Shown here: in pieces, positions 36,209 through 44,938 of the stretch
How the letters are laid out: every line of letters begins with the position of its first letter
How positions within the stretch are numbered: the stretch's first letter is position 1
Source: Algicella marina
GTDB lineage: Bacteria; Pseudomonadota; Alphaproteobacteria; Rhodobacterales; Rhodobacteraceae
Direction: 5' to 3'
Assembly: GCF_009931615.1 (NCBI RefSeq)
Contig: NZ_CP046620.1
Coordinates: 1,255,501-1,319,500, forward strand
DNA: 64,000 nucleotides
The notes under the pieces: model-generated
The model's input: the letters and a program-made list of their open reading frames with translations, nothing else
Told to the model about the DNA's origin: nothing
Databases searched by the model: none
Translations under genes and position numbers: made by a program

Positions 36209-37223
36209 GCCTTTCTAGCGCTGTACGGGCAAAAAGTGGCACGTACGTGCCCAAACGCAGGGCTTTTTCGCGATTTGAGGCGTTGCCATCCAATGCCCGT
36301 TTTTTCACGCCCTGAAGAATTGCGGCCATTCGAAAGAAGCTGAAAGCCACAGGAAAATCGAGGTCGGGGGTGTCGCTTAGTCCGGCATTGCGGGCGTAAA
36401 GTTCGACATACTCATCATCAGTGTGGATGCCCAGTTGTGCTCGGTCCACACCAGCCAAACCACGACCATCTTCACCGGTCGGCATCGCCCACTGCATCAA
36501 TTGCGATGCAAGGTCAGCCAATGGGTGCCCAAGCGTCGACAGTTCCCAGTCGACTACGGCGTTCACCGTGCCCTTTCGTGCATCGATCAGCAGATTGTCC
36601 AGCCGCCAATCACCGTGGACGAGCGTTTCACGCTCGGTTTCCGGTGGCGTCGCTGCCGCTAACCAAGCGCGAAGTTCCTCCATCTCGGCGATTACTTCAG
36701 TTTCTGTGGCCCGATATTGCTGTGTCCAGCGTGAGAATTGCCGCGCAAAATAGTTGCCTGCACGTCCGAAATCTCCGAGTCCGACGGCATCCACATCGAT
36801 CGAGTGCAATGACGCAAGCATGGCATTCATGTTGGCATAGATCGTACGAGTGAGTTCGGGGCTCTGTTCCGTGCACCGCGGATCGTTCAATGTCAGCCCA
36901 TCAACCCACTCCATGATCAGAAAGGATGTGCCGATGATCGTCTCGTCCTCACAGAAATGAATCATTTGCGGAACGTTTACTGATGTGTCCGCAAGTGCGT
37001 GCATAACTCGATATTCGCGCTCGATCGCATGGGCTGCTGGCAGAAGGGGACCATCAGGCTTTTTTCGGAGCACATATTTCCCGGCGGAGCTTTGAAGAAT
37101 GAAGGTTGGGTTGCTCTGGCCCGAGTTTGTCTTTGACAATGAAATTGGTTTTCCAATTTCGGAGACGTGGCGCGAAAGATAGCGATCAAGACGCGCTACC
37201 TGATCAGATGAAAGTCCGTGCAT
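36192..37223 (-). CDS. Aminoglycoside-phosphotransferase-like kinase (ACAD10/11-type)
   Basis: A 343-residue APH-family kinase. The N-lobe lysine is in KYVLRKKPDG, the catalytic loop is TLVHGDWRLDNLLID (H-G-D-x-R-x-x-N) and the DFG-like element is VVDWELSTLGHPLADLASQ. This form is found fused to acyl-CoA dehydrogenases in ACAD10/11 and as LvaA in the levulinate pathway, where it phosphorylates hydroxyacyl-CoA. It lies in one operon with an acyl-CoA dehydrogenase and a phosphatase. ATG at 37223 overlaps the upstream gene by 20 bp. The substrate is inferred. Confidence 0.85.
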   Translation of the reverse strand: MHGLSSDQVARLDRYLSRHVSEIGKPISLSKTNSGQSNPTFILQSSAGKYVLRKKPDGPLLPAAHAIEREYRVMHALADTSVNVPQMIHFCEDETIIGTSFLIMEWVDGLTLNDPRCTEQSPELTRTIYANMNAMLASLHSIDVDAVGLGDFGRAGNYFARQFSRWTQQYRATETEVIAEMEELRAWLAAATPPETERETLVHGDWRLDNLLIDARKGTVNAVVDWELSTLGHPLADLASQLMQWAMPTGEDGRGLAGVDRAQLGIHTDDEYVELYARNAGLSDTPDLDFPVAFSFFRMAAILQGVKKRALDGNASNREKALRLGTYVPLFARTALERLNAAV

Positions 37224-37857
37224 GAGTCCGCTCTCTGGCTGCCAAGTGCGGGCAGGCATTGAATTCTGCAAGTCTCAGTGAGGAGCATTCATATCTGAGA
37301 CGGTGGATGCTGGAATTGTGAATGTTGAGAATTAGTTCCGCACATTTGCGCACCGTCAGCCCCAGAAGCTCTCTCAACGCCACTCCAATCACGCCGCCGG
37401 AAGTGACGATCAGTGTGGTCTGATCCGGCACCAATGCCGCCCTCATTGCATTCTCGACCCGTTCGGCAAAAACATTGAATGTTTCGTGCTCGAAATCCAC
37501 TTGCCGCTCTGCCCAGTGTTCAAAAATCAATGGGAAATGATGGAGAAACTCCTCGCGGTTCCGCGGGGCCGCATGACCCTCCGCAACAAGGTAGGCGTCT
37601 TGTATCAGATCATAGTTCAACTCATTGAACCTCGCATCCACTCTGGGTTCCGGTAGGGGACAGCGAGAGGCGATGCCCTCAAAAGTCTCCCGATGTCGGA
37701 GGAGATCGCCACGGAAAACGGTATCGAAACGCATATCATGGTCAGCAAAATAGCTGCCCAGCCATTCTGACTGTTCGTGCCCCAGCGGTGACAGCTTGTC
37801 ATAATCCGCTGCACCGAAGGATGCTTGGCCGTGCCGAACGAGGATGATCTCTCCCAT
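37204..37857 (-). CDS. Histidine phosphatase superfamily protein
   Basis: A 217-residue phosphoglycerate-mutase-like phosphatase. The RHG motif is at the start (EIILVRHGQASFGAADY), the second His is in TLIVTSGGVIGV, and acid/base positions are in RFNELNYD. It begins 2 bp after the acyl-CoA dehydrogenase stop and overlaps the kinase gene. The C-terminus reaches ECSSLRLAEF. The upstream in-frame extension shadows the dehydrogenase gene and is rejected. In this operon it may remove phosphate from a phosphorylated acyl intermediate or carry out a side reaction. Confidence 0.85.
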   Translation of the reverse strand: MGEIILVRHGQASFGAADYDKLSPLGHEQSEWLGSYFADHDMRFDTVFRGDLLRHRETFEGIASRCPLPEPRVDARFNELNYDLIQDAYLVAEGHAAPRNREEFLHHFPLIFEHWAERQVDFEHETFNVFAERVENAMRAALVPDQTTLIVTSGGVIGVALRELLGLTVRKCAELILNIHNSSIHRLRYECSSLRLAEFNACPHLAARERTHARTFI

Positions 37858-37859
37858 AC

Positions 37860-39092
37860 TTACATTTTTTCGTTCGTGTAGCGGCGCAGTTCCGCCCTTG
37901 CGACCTGACGACGATGGACAGCGTCCGGCCCGTCTGCCAAACGCAGGGTTCGCAGATGCGTCCATGAAGCAGCCAGTGGTGTGTCTTGGCTTATGCCCTG
38001 CGCTCCGAACATCTGTGCTGCCTCATCGACCACCTTCAATGCTACACGCGGTGCGACCACTTTGATCTGACTGATCCAAGGGGCGGCGGCTCTTGCGTCG
38101 CCCTGGTCCATCATCCAGGCGGCCTTCAGGCACAGCAATCGGGCCTGCTCAATTTCCATCCGACATTCCGCAATAATGTCGAAATTCGCACCCAGTTGTG
38201 CAATTGGTTTGCCGAACGCCTCCCGAGCGAGGGACCGTTTGCACATGAGGGAGAGAGCAGCCTCGGCGTGGCCGATGGCTCGCATGCAGTGGTGGATTCG
38301 CCCTGGTCCGAGCCGCCCCTGTGCGATCTCGAACCCCCTGCCTTCGCCAAGCAGCAAGTTTGCCGCCGGCACGCGCACTTCGGAAAAGCAGATATGCATA
38401 TGTCCGTGCGGCGCGTCGTCGTGACCGTAGACCTGCATCGGACGTATCTTTTCTAGTCCAGGGGTGTCAGCATCCACAAGGAACATTGAGTGGCGCTTAT
38501 GTTTCGGTTCCTCATCCGAACCTGTGCGCCCCATTACGATGTAGAGCTTGCAGCGCGGGTCGCCTGCCCCGGTTGCCCACCATTTCTCGCCGTTGAGGAC
38601 ATAGTCGCCACCGTCCTTCCTGCATTCCAGCTTGATATTGGTCGCGTCGGATGAGGCCACATCTGGCTCCGTCATTAGGTAGGCGGACCGTAATTTGCCT
38701 TCGAGAAGAGGGCCCAGCCACCGCTCCTTGTGGTCTGCGGAGCCATAGCGCTCGAGCACTTCCATGTTGCCAGTATCGGGGGCATTACAATTGAAAACTT
38801 CGGCACCGAGTCTGGTTTTACCCATCTCCTCCGCCAGATAAGCGTACTCTACCGTAGTCAGGCCATAGCCTTTCGTACTGTCTGTAAGCCAGAAATTCCA
38901 AAGACCTCGTTCCTTCGCACGGGCTTTGAGGCCTTCAAGTATTTCTGTCATTCTTTCTGTGTAGACGAACCTGTCCCCGGCCTTGCCCACCTCCGCGTGA
39001 AATTCTTCATCGAGCGGCTTGATCTCATGCTCAACCATGTTCCGCACGGCTTCCAATAGTGGCCGTACCTTGTCCGTCATGCCGAGATCCAT
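37860..39092 (-). CDS. Acyl-CoA dehydrogenase (ACAD10/11-like)
   Basis: A 410-residue flavoprotein. The FAD/substrate regions are LMTEPDVASSDATNIKLECR, LNGEKWWATGAGDPRCKLYI and GPGRIHHCMRAIGHAEAAL. The C-terminal part has QMFGAQGISQDTPLAASW and RTLRLADGPDAVHRRQVAR. The RIHHCMRAIG and DPRCK elements are typical of the ACAD11/LvaC-like subgroup. The start at 39092 follows a perfect AGGAGGTGAG site; the longer frame adds 50 unconserved residues. It is the first gene of the operon with the phosphatase and kinase. Confidence 0.9.
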   Translation of the reverse strand: MDLGMTDKVRPLLEAVRNMVEHEIKPLDEEFHAEVGKAGDRFVYTERMTEILEGLKARAKERGLWNFWLTDSTKGYGLTTVEYAYLAEEMGKTRLGAEVFNCNAPDTGNMEVLERYGSADHKERWLGPLLEGKLRSAYLMTEPDVASSDATNIKLECRKDGGDYVLNGEKWWATGAGDPRCKLYIVMGRTGSDEEPKHKRHSMFLVDADTPGLEKIRPMQVYGHDDAPHGHMHICFSEVRVPAANLLLGEGRGFEIAQGRLGPGRIHHCMRAIGHAEAALSLMCKRSLAREAFGKPIAQLGANFDIIAECRMEIEQARLLCLKAAWMMDQGDARAAAPWISQIKVVAPRVALKVVDEAAQMFGAQGISQDTPLAASWTHLRTLRLADGPDAVHRRQVARAELRRYTNEKM

Positions 39093-39216
39093 TCTCACCT
39101 CCTGTTGCCGCGCCGTTCTCCCGGGCGCTTCCAGCGTTTTGCTAACATGGTCAACAGGAGTGGCGCCAGTCGCATGATTGGACGATGGCACGGTCACAAG
39201 TTTGAATAGCGGCCAT

Positions 39217-39249
39217 AAAAAAAGGGCACGCAACCTTTGCATGCCCTTT
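39217..39249 (-). terminator. Rho-independent terminator of rplM-rpsI
   Basis: On the minus strand AAAGGGCATGC pairs with GCGTGCCCTTT (one G-U), a 7-base loop, then TTTTTTT. It is 24 bp after the rpsI stop. Confidence 0.9.
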
Positions 39250-39272
39250 CGCGATTTTCGGAGAATACAGGT

Positions 39273-39770
39273 TCAGCGCTTCGAGAACTGGAAGCTCCGA
39301 CGAGCTTTCCGTTTACCGTATTTCTTCCGCTCGACCACACGGCTGTCGCGTGTCAGGAAGCCAGCGGCCTTCAAGGCTGGGCGCAACGACGGCTCATAAA
39401 GTGTGAGGGCCTTGGAAATACCGTGCTTCACGGCACCAGCCTGACCGGAGAGACCTCCGCCCTTGACGGTTGCCATGACATCGAACTCGCCTGCCACGCC
39501 AGCGACCGAAAATGCCTGGCCGATAACCATCTGCAAAACGGGCCGCGCAAAATAGTCGTTCATCGGCTTGCCGTTGACCGTAACCTTGCCAGAGCCCGGC
39601 TTGATCCAGACACGGGCAACGGCATCTTTCCGTTTTCCGGTTGCGTAGGAGCGGCCGAGCTCATCGCGAACCGGCTCACGGTTGACGGCTTCGGAAACGA
39701 CCGCTGCAACGTCTGCATCTTCGGAAACTGCGTCTTTCAGACCATCGAGTGTCTTGATGTCTTCGCTCAT
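39273..39770 (-). CDS. rpsI: 30S ribosomal protein S9
   Basis: A 165-residue S9 with the alphaproteobacterial N-terminal extension ([14 protein letters not shown]). The core begins [19 protein letters not shown], continues with [18 protein letters not shown] and ends in the basic FSKR tail that reaches the ribosomal P site. ATG at 39770 has better ribosome-binding-site spacing (GGAG nine bases before) than an ATG at 39776 overlapping the rplM stop. It forms an operon with rplM. Confidence 0.97.
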   Translation of the reverse strand: MSEDIKTLDGLKDAVSEDADVAAVVSEAVNREPVRDELGRSYATGKRKDAVARVWIKPGSGKVTVNGKPMNDYFARPVLQMVIGQAFSVAGVAGEFDVMATVKGGGLSGQAGAVKHGISKALTLYEPSLRPALKAAGFLTRDSRVVERKKYGKRKARRSFQFSKR

Positions 39771-39772
39771 CT

Positions 39773-40237
39773 TCATGCGCTCCGTGTATTTTTGGCGTTC
39801 ATGGATTTTACATCCAGAACTTCAGGCGACTGGGCCTCGTGATTGTGCTCGGTTCCGGCATAAACGCGGAGGTTGGACATCTGCTTGCGGCTCAGCGGCC
39901 CTCCGGGGAGCATACGCTCCACGGCTTTCTGGATCACGCGCTCGGGAAAACGACCTTCCAAAAGTTGTCCGGCCGTGCGGGATTTGATCCCACCCGGATG
40001 GCCAGTGTGCCAATAGTAGTTCTTGTCGGCCCGCTTGTTGCCGGTCAATTGAACCTTGTCAGCATTGACGACGATCACGTTGTCGCCCATGTCCATGTGA
40101 GGCGTGAAGGACGCCTTGTGCTTGCCGCGCAATCGCATGGCGATGATGGAGGCAAGGCGGCCGAGAACGACGCCCTCGGCGTCGATCAGGATCCATTTCT
40201 TTTCGATGTCTGCCGGTTTGGCGGTGTAGGTTTTCAT
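39773..40237 (-). CDS. rplM: 50S ribosomal protein L13
   Basis: A 154-residue L13: [59 protein letters not shown] and [20 protein letters not shown]. Position and length are canonical. It is followed by rpsI. The 144-bp AT-rich gap before it (40238-40381) probably holds the promoter and leader; I could not identify a binding site for autoregulation. Confidence 0.98.
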   Translation of the reverse strand: MKTYTAKPADIEKKWILIDAEGVVLGRLASIIAMRLRGKHKASFTPHMDMGDNVIVVNADKVQLTGNKRADKNYYWHTGHPGGIKSRTAGQLLEGRFPERVIQKAVERMLPGGPLSRKQMSNLRVYAGTEHNHEAQSPEVLDVKSMNAKNTRSA

Positions 40238-40381
40238 TTTGTCGTCCTGAATGTTGAAGGCGCAATTGCGCCGTCCGGATCGGATGCCGGACTTCTAAAG
40301 AGTTTCACGGTAACTTCAAGGGCAAATTACACTGAAAAACACATCAAAAACAGGCGTTTATAAATATGGTATTAATATACC

Positions 40382-40804
40382 TCAACTCCTCGCGCGGGGG
40401 ATGGAGTAAGTTAGGTTCGCGTGGGCCACTGGTCTGTCGTCCTCCGCTCCGAATATCATGACATCACCGACGGCGAGCGTTCGCCCCAACTTCAGTAGCC
40501 GTCCCTCTGCTCTCAGATCATCAGCAGGTGGCTTTCGGAAAAAGTCGATGGAGCAGGAAGTAGTTACTGTCAGCGCTTCCGGACCGATGTGTGCGAGGAT
40601 AGCCATATAGAAGGTGCAGTCCGCCAAGGTGAACATGGCAGGTCCGGAAACCGTCCCGCCTGGGCGCAAGTTTTCCTCGTCGATCAACATCACCGTGTGG
40701 ATGCCGCCCGAAAAGAGCTTTGTCGCCCGTATACGACTTCCAATTTGGGGAAACACGTCCAGCAAAAACCGGTGCAACTCTTCGCTCGTCATCTTGATGT
40801 CCAT
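40382..40804 (-). CDS. PaaI-type hotdog thioesterase
   Basis: A 140-residue hotdog-fold protein. FLLDVFPQIGSRIRATKLFS precedes the active-site-like PGGTVSGPAMFTLADCTFYM helix (Asp in LAD), then TVTTSCSIDFFRKPPADDL. These match PaaI-type acyl-CoA thioesterases. ATG at 40804 follows GGGGGACA. It diverges from the enoyl-CoA hydratase-like gene (70-bp gap), and lies upstream of rplM on the same strand. Confidence 0.85.
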   Translation of the reverse strand: MDIKMTSEELHRFLLDVFPQIGSRIRATKLFSGGIHTVMLIDEENLRPGGTVSGPAMFTLADCTFYMAILAHIGPEALTVTTSCSIDFFRKPPADDLRAEGRLLKLGRTLAVGDVMIFGAEDDRPVAHANLTYSIPRARS

Positions 40805-40874
40805 TTGTCCCCCTGTACCCACTCCCGTTTTTCTGAGAGGGTTTACTTGTCAGTTCTTGCTTAAGGTTCGCGTT

Positions 40875-41657
40875 ATGGAAAAGCCATTGGTTGTTTGTGA
40901 CTACGCACCTCCCATTGCCAAACTTACATTGAATTCTCCCGACAATTTCAATGCCTTATCGGAGGCAATGGTTGACAGCCTTACAAAAGTCCTCGGTGAG
41001 ATAGGTGATCGTAGAGATATCAAAGCAGTGCTCTTGACCGGTGCAGGAAAGGGATTTTGCGCCGGTCACGATCTTCGGGAACTGGACGCCGCGCGTCGGG
41101 ATCATGAGGACGGTGGACGTGAGTTCTTCGTTCAACTGTTCAACAAGAGCGCCGAAATGATGATTCGTATCATGAAATTGCCGCAACCGGTGATCGCCCT
41201 GCCCCACGGCGTTGCTGCGGCTGCTGGATGTCAACTCGTCGCTACCTGCGACCTGGCCGTTGCGGCGTCAGACACGCAGTTCGGCGTAAACGGTGTCAAT
41301 ATAGGACTTTTTTGCTCGACCCCTATGGTGGCGATGAGCAGAACAATGCAACGCAAACCCCTTATGGAGATGCTGCTTACCGGCGAATTTATCGACGGGG
41401 AACGCGCCCGCGAAGTCGGCTTGATCAATCGAGTGGTTCCTGCCGACAGGTTGTCGGCCGAGGGGCTTGAACTCGCCACACTGATTGCAAGCAAATCCGA
41501 TAGTGTCATCTCTGTCGGCAAAGAGGCGTTTTATGCACAAGCCGAGTTACCCTTGGCGGCCGCTTATGAATACACGGCGGAGATCATGGCTGAGAATATG
41601 ATGCTCCAGGAAACCTCGGCTTCCATTCATGCATTTGCGGCGAAGCCGAAAAACTGA
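40875..41657 (+). CDS. Enoyl-CoA hydratase-like protein (ECHDC3 type), catalytic Glu residues missing
   Basis: A 260-residue crotonase-fold protein. The CoA-binding oxyanion strands are GKGFCAGHDLREL and HGVAAAAGCQLVATCDLAVA. The two hydratase glutamates are replaced: the first position is Q120 (AGCQLV) and the second is in FGVNGVNIGLFCS (N/G). The VNIGLFCSTPMVAMSR sequence matches the ECHDC3 subgroup. It probably does not hydrate enoyl-CoA; alternatives are another crotonase reaction or a non-catalytic role. ATG at 40875 is chosen; upstream frame overlaps the divergent thioesterase. Confidence 0.87.
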   Translation: MEKPLVVCDYAPPIAKLTLNSPDNFNALSEAMVDSLTKVLGEIGDRRDIKAVLLTGAGKGFCAGHDLRELDAARRDHEDGGREFFVQLFNKSAEMMIRIMKLPQPVIALPHGVAAAAGCQLVATCDLAVAASDTQFGVNGVNIGLFCSTPMVAMSRTMQRKPLMEMLLTGEFIDGERAREVGLINRVVPADRLSAEGLELATLIASKSDSVISVGKEAFYAQAELPLAAAYEYTAEIMAENMMLQETSASIHAFAAKPKN

Positions 41658-41662
41658 AAGGT

Positions 41663-42796
41663 CTATGATCTCGCGATCTTCTGGTCCGGCGGGTAGGAGG
41701 CCACGAAACGGGCTCGAATGATCGTGACAAACACAGCGACGCCGACGAGTTGATGCAAAAGGCCGAGATACCATGGCGCCGCCATCAATACAGTTGCGAT
41801 TCCAAACAGAACCTGAAATGCGAGGCCATGCAGGATTGCTCCGTAAGCCTTCCGGATCGCTGTCTGGCCTGACCGGCGCGAAACACGCCAGACCAGAACC
41901 GCGAGGACGAGGAAAAGGTAACCCCACATGCGGTGCATGAACTGGACCAAACCGGAATTCTCAAACAAATTCCGCCAGATGGGCTCAAGGTCCCATGCGG
42001 TTGCAGGGAAAAACCTGCCGCCCATCAGCGGCCAATCGGTGAAACTGCGGCCTGCGTCTATGCCTGCGACCAGTGCCCCGAGGAGGATCTGGACAAAGCA
42101 GACGGCAAGCAGCAGCAGCCCAGAATTCGACAATCGCCTGTCCGAGCGTCGTCTAGCTTGCAGCAGTTCAGCCTCCGTCCGTCTGAGGCGGAGGATGTAC
42201 CAGGAAATCAGGCCGAGGATTATGAAGGCGAGGCCGAGATGGGTGGCAAGCCGATACGAGGCCACGTCGGTGCGGGCGCCGACCAGACCGGAGGCGACCA
42301 TCCACCATCCGACGGCACCCTGAAGGCCGCCGAGGCCGCCGAGCAGCAGCAGTCGGCCTGTCCATCCTCTGGGAATCCTGCGGGTAAGCAGGAAGAATAG
42401 GAACCCCGCGGCCCACACGAGGCCAATTACCCTGCCCAACTGCCGATGCCCCCACTCCCACCAGTAAATGCGTTTGAAATCTGACAGTTGCATGCCCTGG
42501 TTCTGGATCTGGTACTCAGGACTGGCCTGATATTTCTCGAATTCGGATGTCCAGTCGGCTTCGCTTGTCGGAGGGAATGCACCGGTGACTGGGCGCCATT
42601 CGGTAATTGACAGGCCACTGTCGGTGAGGCGAGTCAGGCCGCCGACTGCCACCATAAGGACGACGAGGGCGAAAAGAATGAACAGCCATTTGACAACGGC
42701 CCCGCGATTGTTTCGCGGATCCTGTTTCGGGCCCTTGGGCGACGCGAATGCGTGGTTTTCACTGACGTCTTCAAAAATGCTTCGGCCGGAGGTCAT
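41663..42796 (-). CDS. ctaA: Heme A synthase
   Basis: A 377-residue COX15/CtaA with about eight membrane helices. It oxidises heme O to heme A for aa3 cytochrome oxidase. Heme-ligand histidines lie in WWEWGHRQLGRVIGLVW, RLATHLGLAFIILGL, LVQFMHRMWGYLFLV and GLLHQLVGVAVFV. GGLTRLTDSGLSITEWRPVTG is a strong family signature. It ends 6 bp from the ECH-like gene stop. This is the alphaproteobacterial/mitochondrial type without the Cys-pair of Bacillus CtaA. Confidence 0.96.
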   Translation of the reverse strand: MTSGRSIFEDVSENHAFASPKGPKQDPRNNRGAVVKWLFILFALVVLMVAVGGLTRLTDSGLSITEWRPVTGAFPPTSEADWTSEFEKYQASPEYQIQNQGMQLSDFKRIYWWEWGHRQLGRVIGLVWAAGFLFFLLTRRIPRGWTGRLLLLGGLGGLQGAVGWWMVASGLVGARTDVASYRLATHLGLAFIILGLISWYILRLRRTEAELLQARRRSDRRLSNSGLLLLAVCFVQILLGALVAGIDAGRSFTDWPLMGGRFFPATAWDLEPIWRNLFENSGLVQFMHRMWGYLFLVLAVLVWRVSRRSGQTAIRKAYGAILHGLAFQVLFGIATVLMAAPWYLGLLHQLVGVAVFVTIIRARFVASYPPDQKIARS

Positions 42797-42853
42797 CTGA
42801 TCACCTGTGCTTTTGAGCAGGAGCTAGGGCCTTCCCTTTGGCTCGACAAGATG

Positions 42854-43621
42854 TCATTTTCTCGCAGGGCTTCCGTCGGCCAAGCTGTTGAAAATGCCGT
42901 GTAAAGTGCGCACGTCGGCATCCGTCAATTCCAGACGGGATATCAGGTTGCGCAGGTTCTCCCGTTTACTCGCGACTTTTTGATCCGGCCAGAAGTAGCC
43001 GGCGGCTTCCAGCCGTGTGTCCAGCTTTTGCAACAGCATCGCGACTTCGTGGGCCTTTGCCGGGGGGGCTTTGCTGTCGGGGTGCGGCAGTGCCGCCTGC
43101 GAACTGCGGGACCATTCATAGGCCATCAGTAGAACGCATTGAGCGAGATTAAGGCTGGCAAATGAAGGGTTTACGGGAACGGAGATCAAGGCGCTGGCGG
43201 GGACGACGTCTGCATTTTCGAGCCCTGCCCGTTCTGGACCGAACAGAACTCCCACGCGTTCTCCGCGGGCGATCCGGGCGTGGGCATCGGCCATCGCATC
43301 CTGCGGCGTAAATACCTTCTTCGTCAGATCACGACTGCGCGCAGTGGTGGCGTAGATGTAGTTGAGATCCGCAATCGCTTCGTCGGTGGTCTCATAAACA
43401 TTTACGTTATCAATGACTTGCGCAGCGCCCGAAGACATTGCCACGGCGCGCGGGTTGGGCCAGCCATCGCGCGGGTTGGTCAGACGCAGACGGTCGAGAC
43501 CGAAGTTCCACATGCCGCGGGCTGCCGCACCGATGTTTTCACCCATTTGTGGGCGAACGAGGACGAAGACGGGCCCGGGGCCCTGCCAGCCATCGGCGGC
43601 GTTGTGATTGGTTCCGGACAT
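42854..43621 (-). CDS. trmJ: tRNA (cytidine/uridine-2'-O-)-methyltransferase TrmJ
   Basis: A 255-residue SPOUT methyltransferase: VRPQMGENIGAAARGMWNFG (motif 1), LFGPERAGLENADVV (motif 2) and NPSFASLNLAQCVLLMAYEW (motif 3) form the knot. The C-terminal extension (RENLRNLISRLELTDADVRTLHGIF) is typical of TrmJ, which 2'-O-methylates position 32 of tRNAs. ATG at 43621 is chosen. The frame could be read upstream through the 11-bp repeats, but that part encodes only repeat residues. It shares its leader repeat with the pqiA-like gene. Confidence 0.93.
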   Translation of the reverse strand: MSGTNHNAADGWQGPGPVFVLVRPQMGENIGAAARGMWNFGLDRLRLTNPRDGWPNPRAVAMSSGAAQVIDNVNVYETTDEAIADLNYIYATTARSRDLTKKVFTPQDAMADAHARIARGERVGVLFGPERAGLENADVVPASALISVPVNPSFASLNLAQCVLLMAYEWSRSSQAALPHPDSKAPPAKAHEVAMLLQKLDTRLEAAGYFWPDQKVASKRENLRNLISRLELTDADVRTLHGIFNSLADGSPARK

Positions 43622-43640
43622 TGTGAGGCGCTTTTCGAAG

Positions 43641-43679
43641 TATGGATTTGGTATGGTTTCGGTATGGATTTGGTATGGC
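43641..43679 (-). repeat. Three 11-bp repeats upstream of trmJ, matching those before the pqiA-like gene
   Basis: On the minus strand three 11-base units (GCCATACCAAA, TCCATACCGAA, ACCATACCAAA) end in TCCATACTTCG, 19 bp before the trmJ ATG. Unit length, order, end sequence and orientation relative to the gene match the array at 11425-11463. Confidence 0.85.
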
Positions 43680-43900
43680 TTCCTGTTTGCAGAAAATAGC
43701 GAGGATTGCAAAGGGCGCGATCATGCGCCGGCATACTATTGAGTACAAACATTCCGGTATTTGCAAGTTGCCCGCAAAAGGCCATGTTGGTAGCAAATAG
43801 GTATCGCAATGTGCTCATACGGCGAGTGCAGTACTTCGTTTGGCGCGCGTACTCGTCGCCTCATTTCTGGTAATCACTGCTGAAAAATGGAACAAGAATA

Positions 43901-44938
43901 ATGTCTGGGAAGAAAATCACCCGCCGATCCTTCGTTAGCAAATCTTCCGGCACGTTTGTTGCTGCCACCGGTATTTTTGCGCCGAACATCCTGAGGGCTC
44001 AACCGAGGGTGCTTTCAATGTCTTCGTGGCTGCCGCCGACAAGCATCATGGTGCCATTCCTCTTCCAGACCTGGGCCGACGAGGTGCAGCGCGTGACCGA
44101 AGGCCGTGTTGAAGTCCAGTTGCTCGACAAGCCGCTTGGCCCTCCGCCGGCACACTTCGATCTGGTAAAATCAGGCAAAGCTGACATCGGCTATGCACTG
44201 CACGGCTATTCGGGCGACGACGCATTCGTGCGGGCGCAGATCGGACAGTTGTCTTTCCTCGGTGACGCCTACACGGCCTCACATTCGTTTTCCAAGGTTT
44301 ACCGCGGTTTCCTCGGTGCGGAGGAAGAGCATGAAGGCGTCAAGCTTCTCGGGGTCTACCAGCACGGTCCGGGTATGTTGATGCTGCGGAACAAGGAAGT
44401 GCGCGCGCCGGAGGATTTCGAGGGCCTGCGCATCCGGACTTCGGGCGGCTATATTTCCCAGCTCATGTCTTCTGTCGGCGCGGAAAACGTACCGATGTCA
44501 CCTCTGCAGGTGAAGGAAGCACTTCTGAATGGCACCATCGACGGGGTGATGTTCCCCTACGAGGGCGGGGACGCCTTCCAGATTACTGAACAGATCACCT
44601 CCATTACCGAAGTGCCGGGCGGATTCTACAACGCTTCTTGGTTCCTTGCCATGAGTGAGAACGTGTGGGAAAGCCTGCCGGAGCGGGACCAGGTGCTGAT
44701 CGACGATCTGTCGCGCGAGATCTGCCACGTGCTGGCGGCCAAAGCCTTCTACATCGCCGATGACGTCGGCATAAAGAAATTCAAGGCGCTGGGAACGGTC
44801 GTCAACGAGGCTGACGAGGAACTTCTGGGCTATTTGCGAGGCAAGGCGGATCTGTTCGACGCAGCCTGGGTACAGCGGGTCTCTGAAATGGGCTACGACG
44901 GCAAGGAAGCACTGCGGGTCATGCGCGACGCCGTCTGA
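43901..44938 (+). CDS. TRAP transporter solute-binding protein, Tat-exported
   Basis: A 345-residue DctP-family periplasmic binding protein. The N-terminus carries a twin-arginine signal (ITRRSFVSKSSGTFVAA, cleavage near LRA). The mature part has the DctP features LVKSGKADIGYALHGY and APEDFEGLRIRTSGGYIS (the Arg that binds the carboxylate) and PLQVKEALLNGTIDGVMFP. No DctQ or DctM membrane gene is adjacent, so it is an orphan binding protein; the ligand is probably a carboxylate. ATG follows ATGGAACAAGAATA. The 279 bp upstream hold the trmJ repeat array. Confidence 0.9.
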   Translation: MSGKKITRRSFVSKSSGTFVAATGIFAPNILRAQPRVLSMSSWLPPTSIMVPFLFQTWADEVQRVTEGRVEVQLLDKPLGPPPAHFDLVKSGKADIGYALHGYSGDDAFVRAQIGQLSFLGDAYTASHSFSKVYRGFLGAEEEHEGVKLLGVYQHGPGMLMLRNKEVRAPEDFEGLRIRTSGGYISQLMSSVGAENVPMSPLQVKEALLNGTIDGVMFPYEGGDAFQITEQITSITEVPGGFYNASWFLAMSENVWESLPERDQVLIDDLSREICHVLAAKAFYIADDVGIKKFKALGTVVNEADEELLGYLRGKADLFDAAWVQRVSEMGYDGKEALRVMRDAV

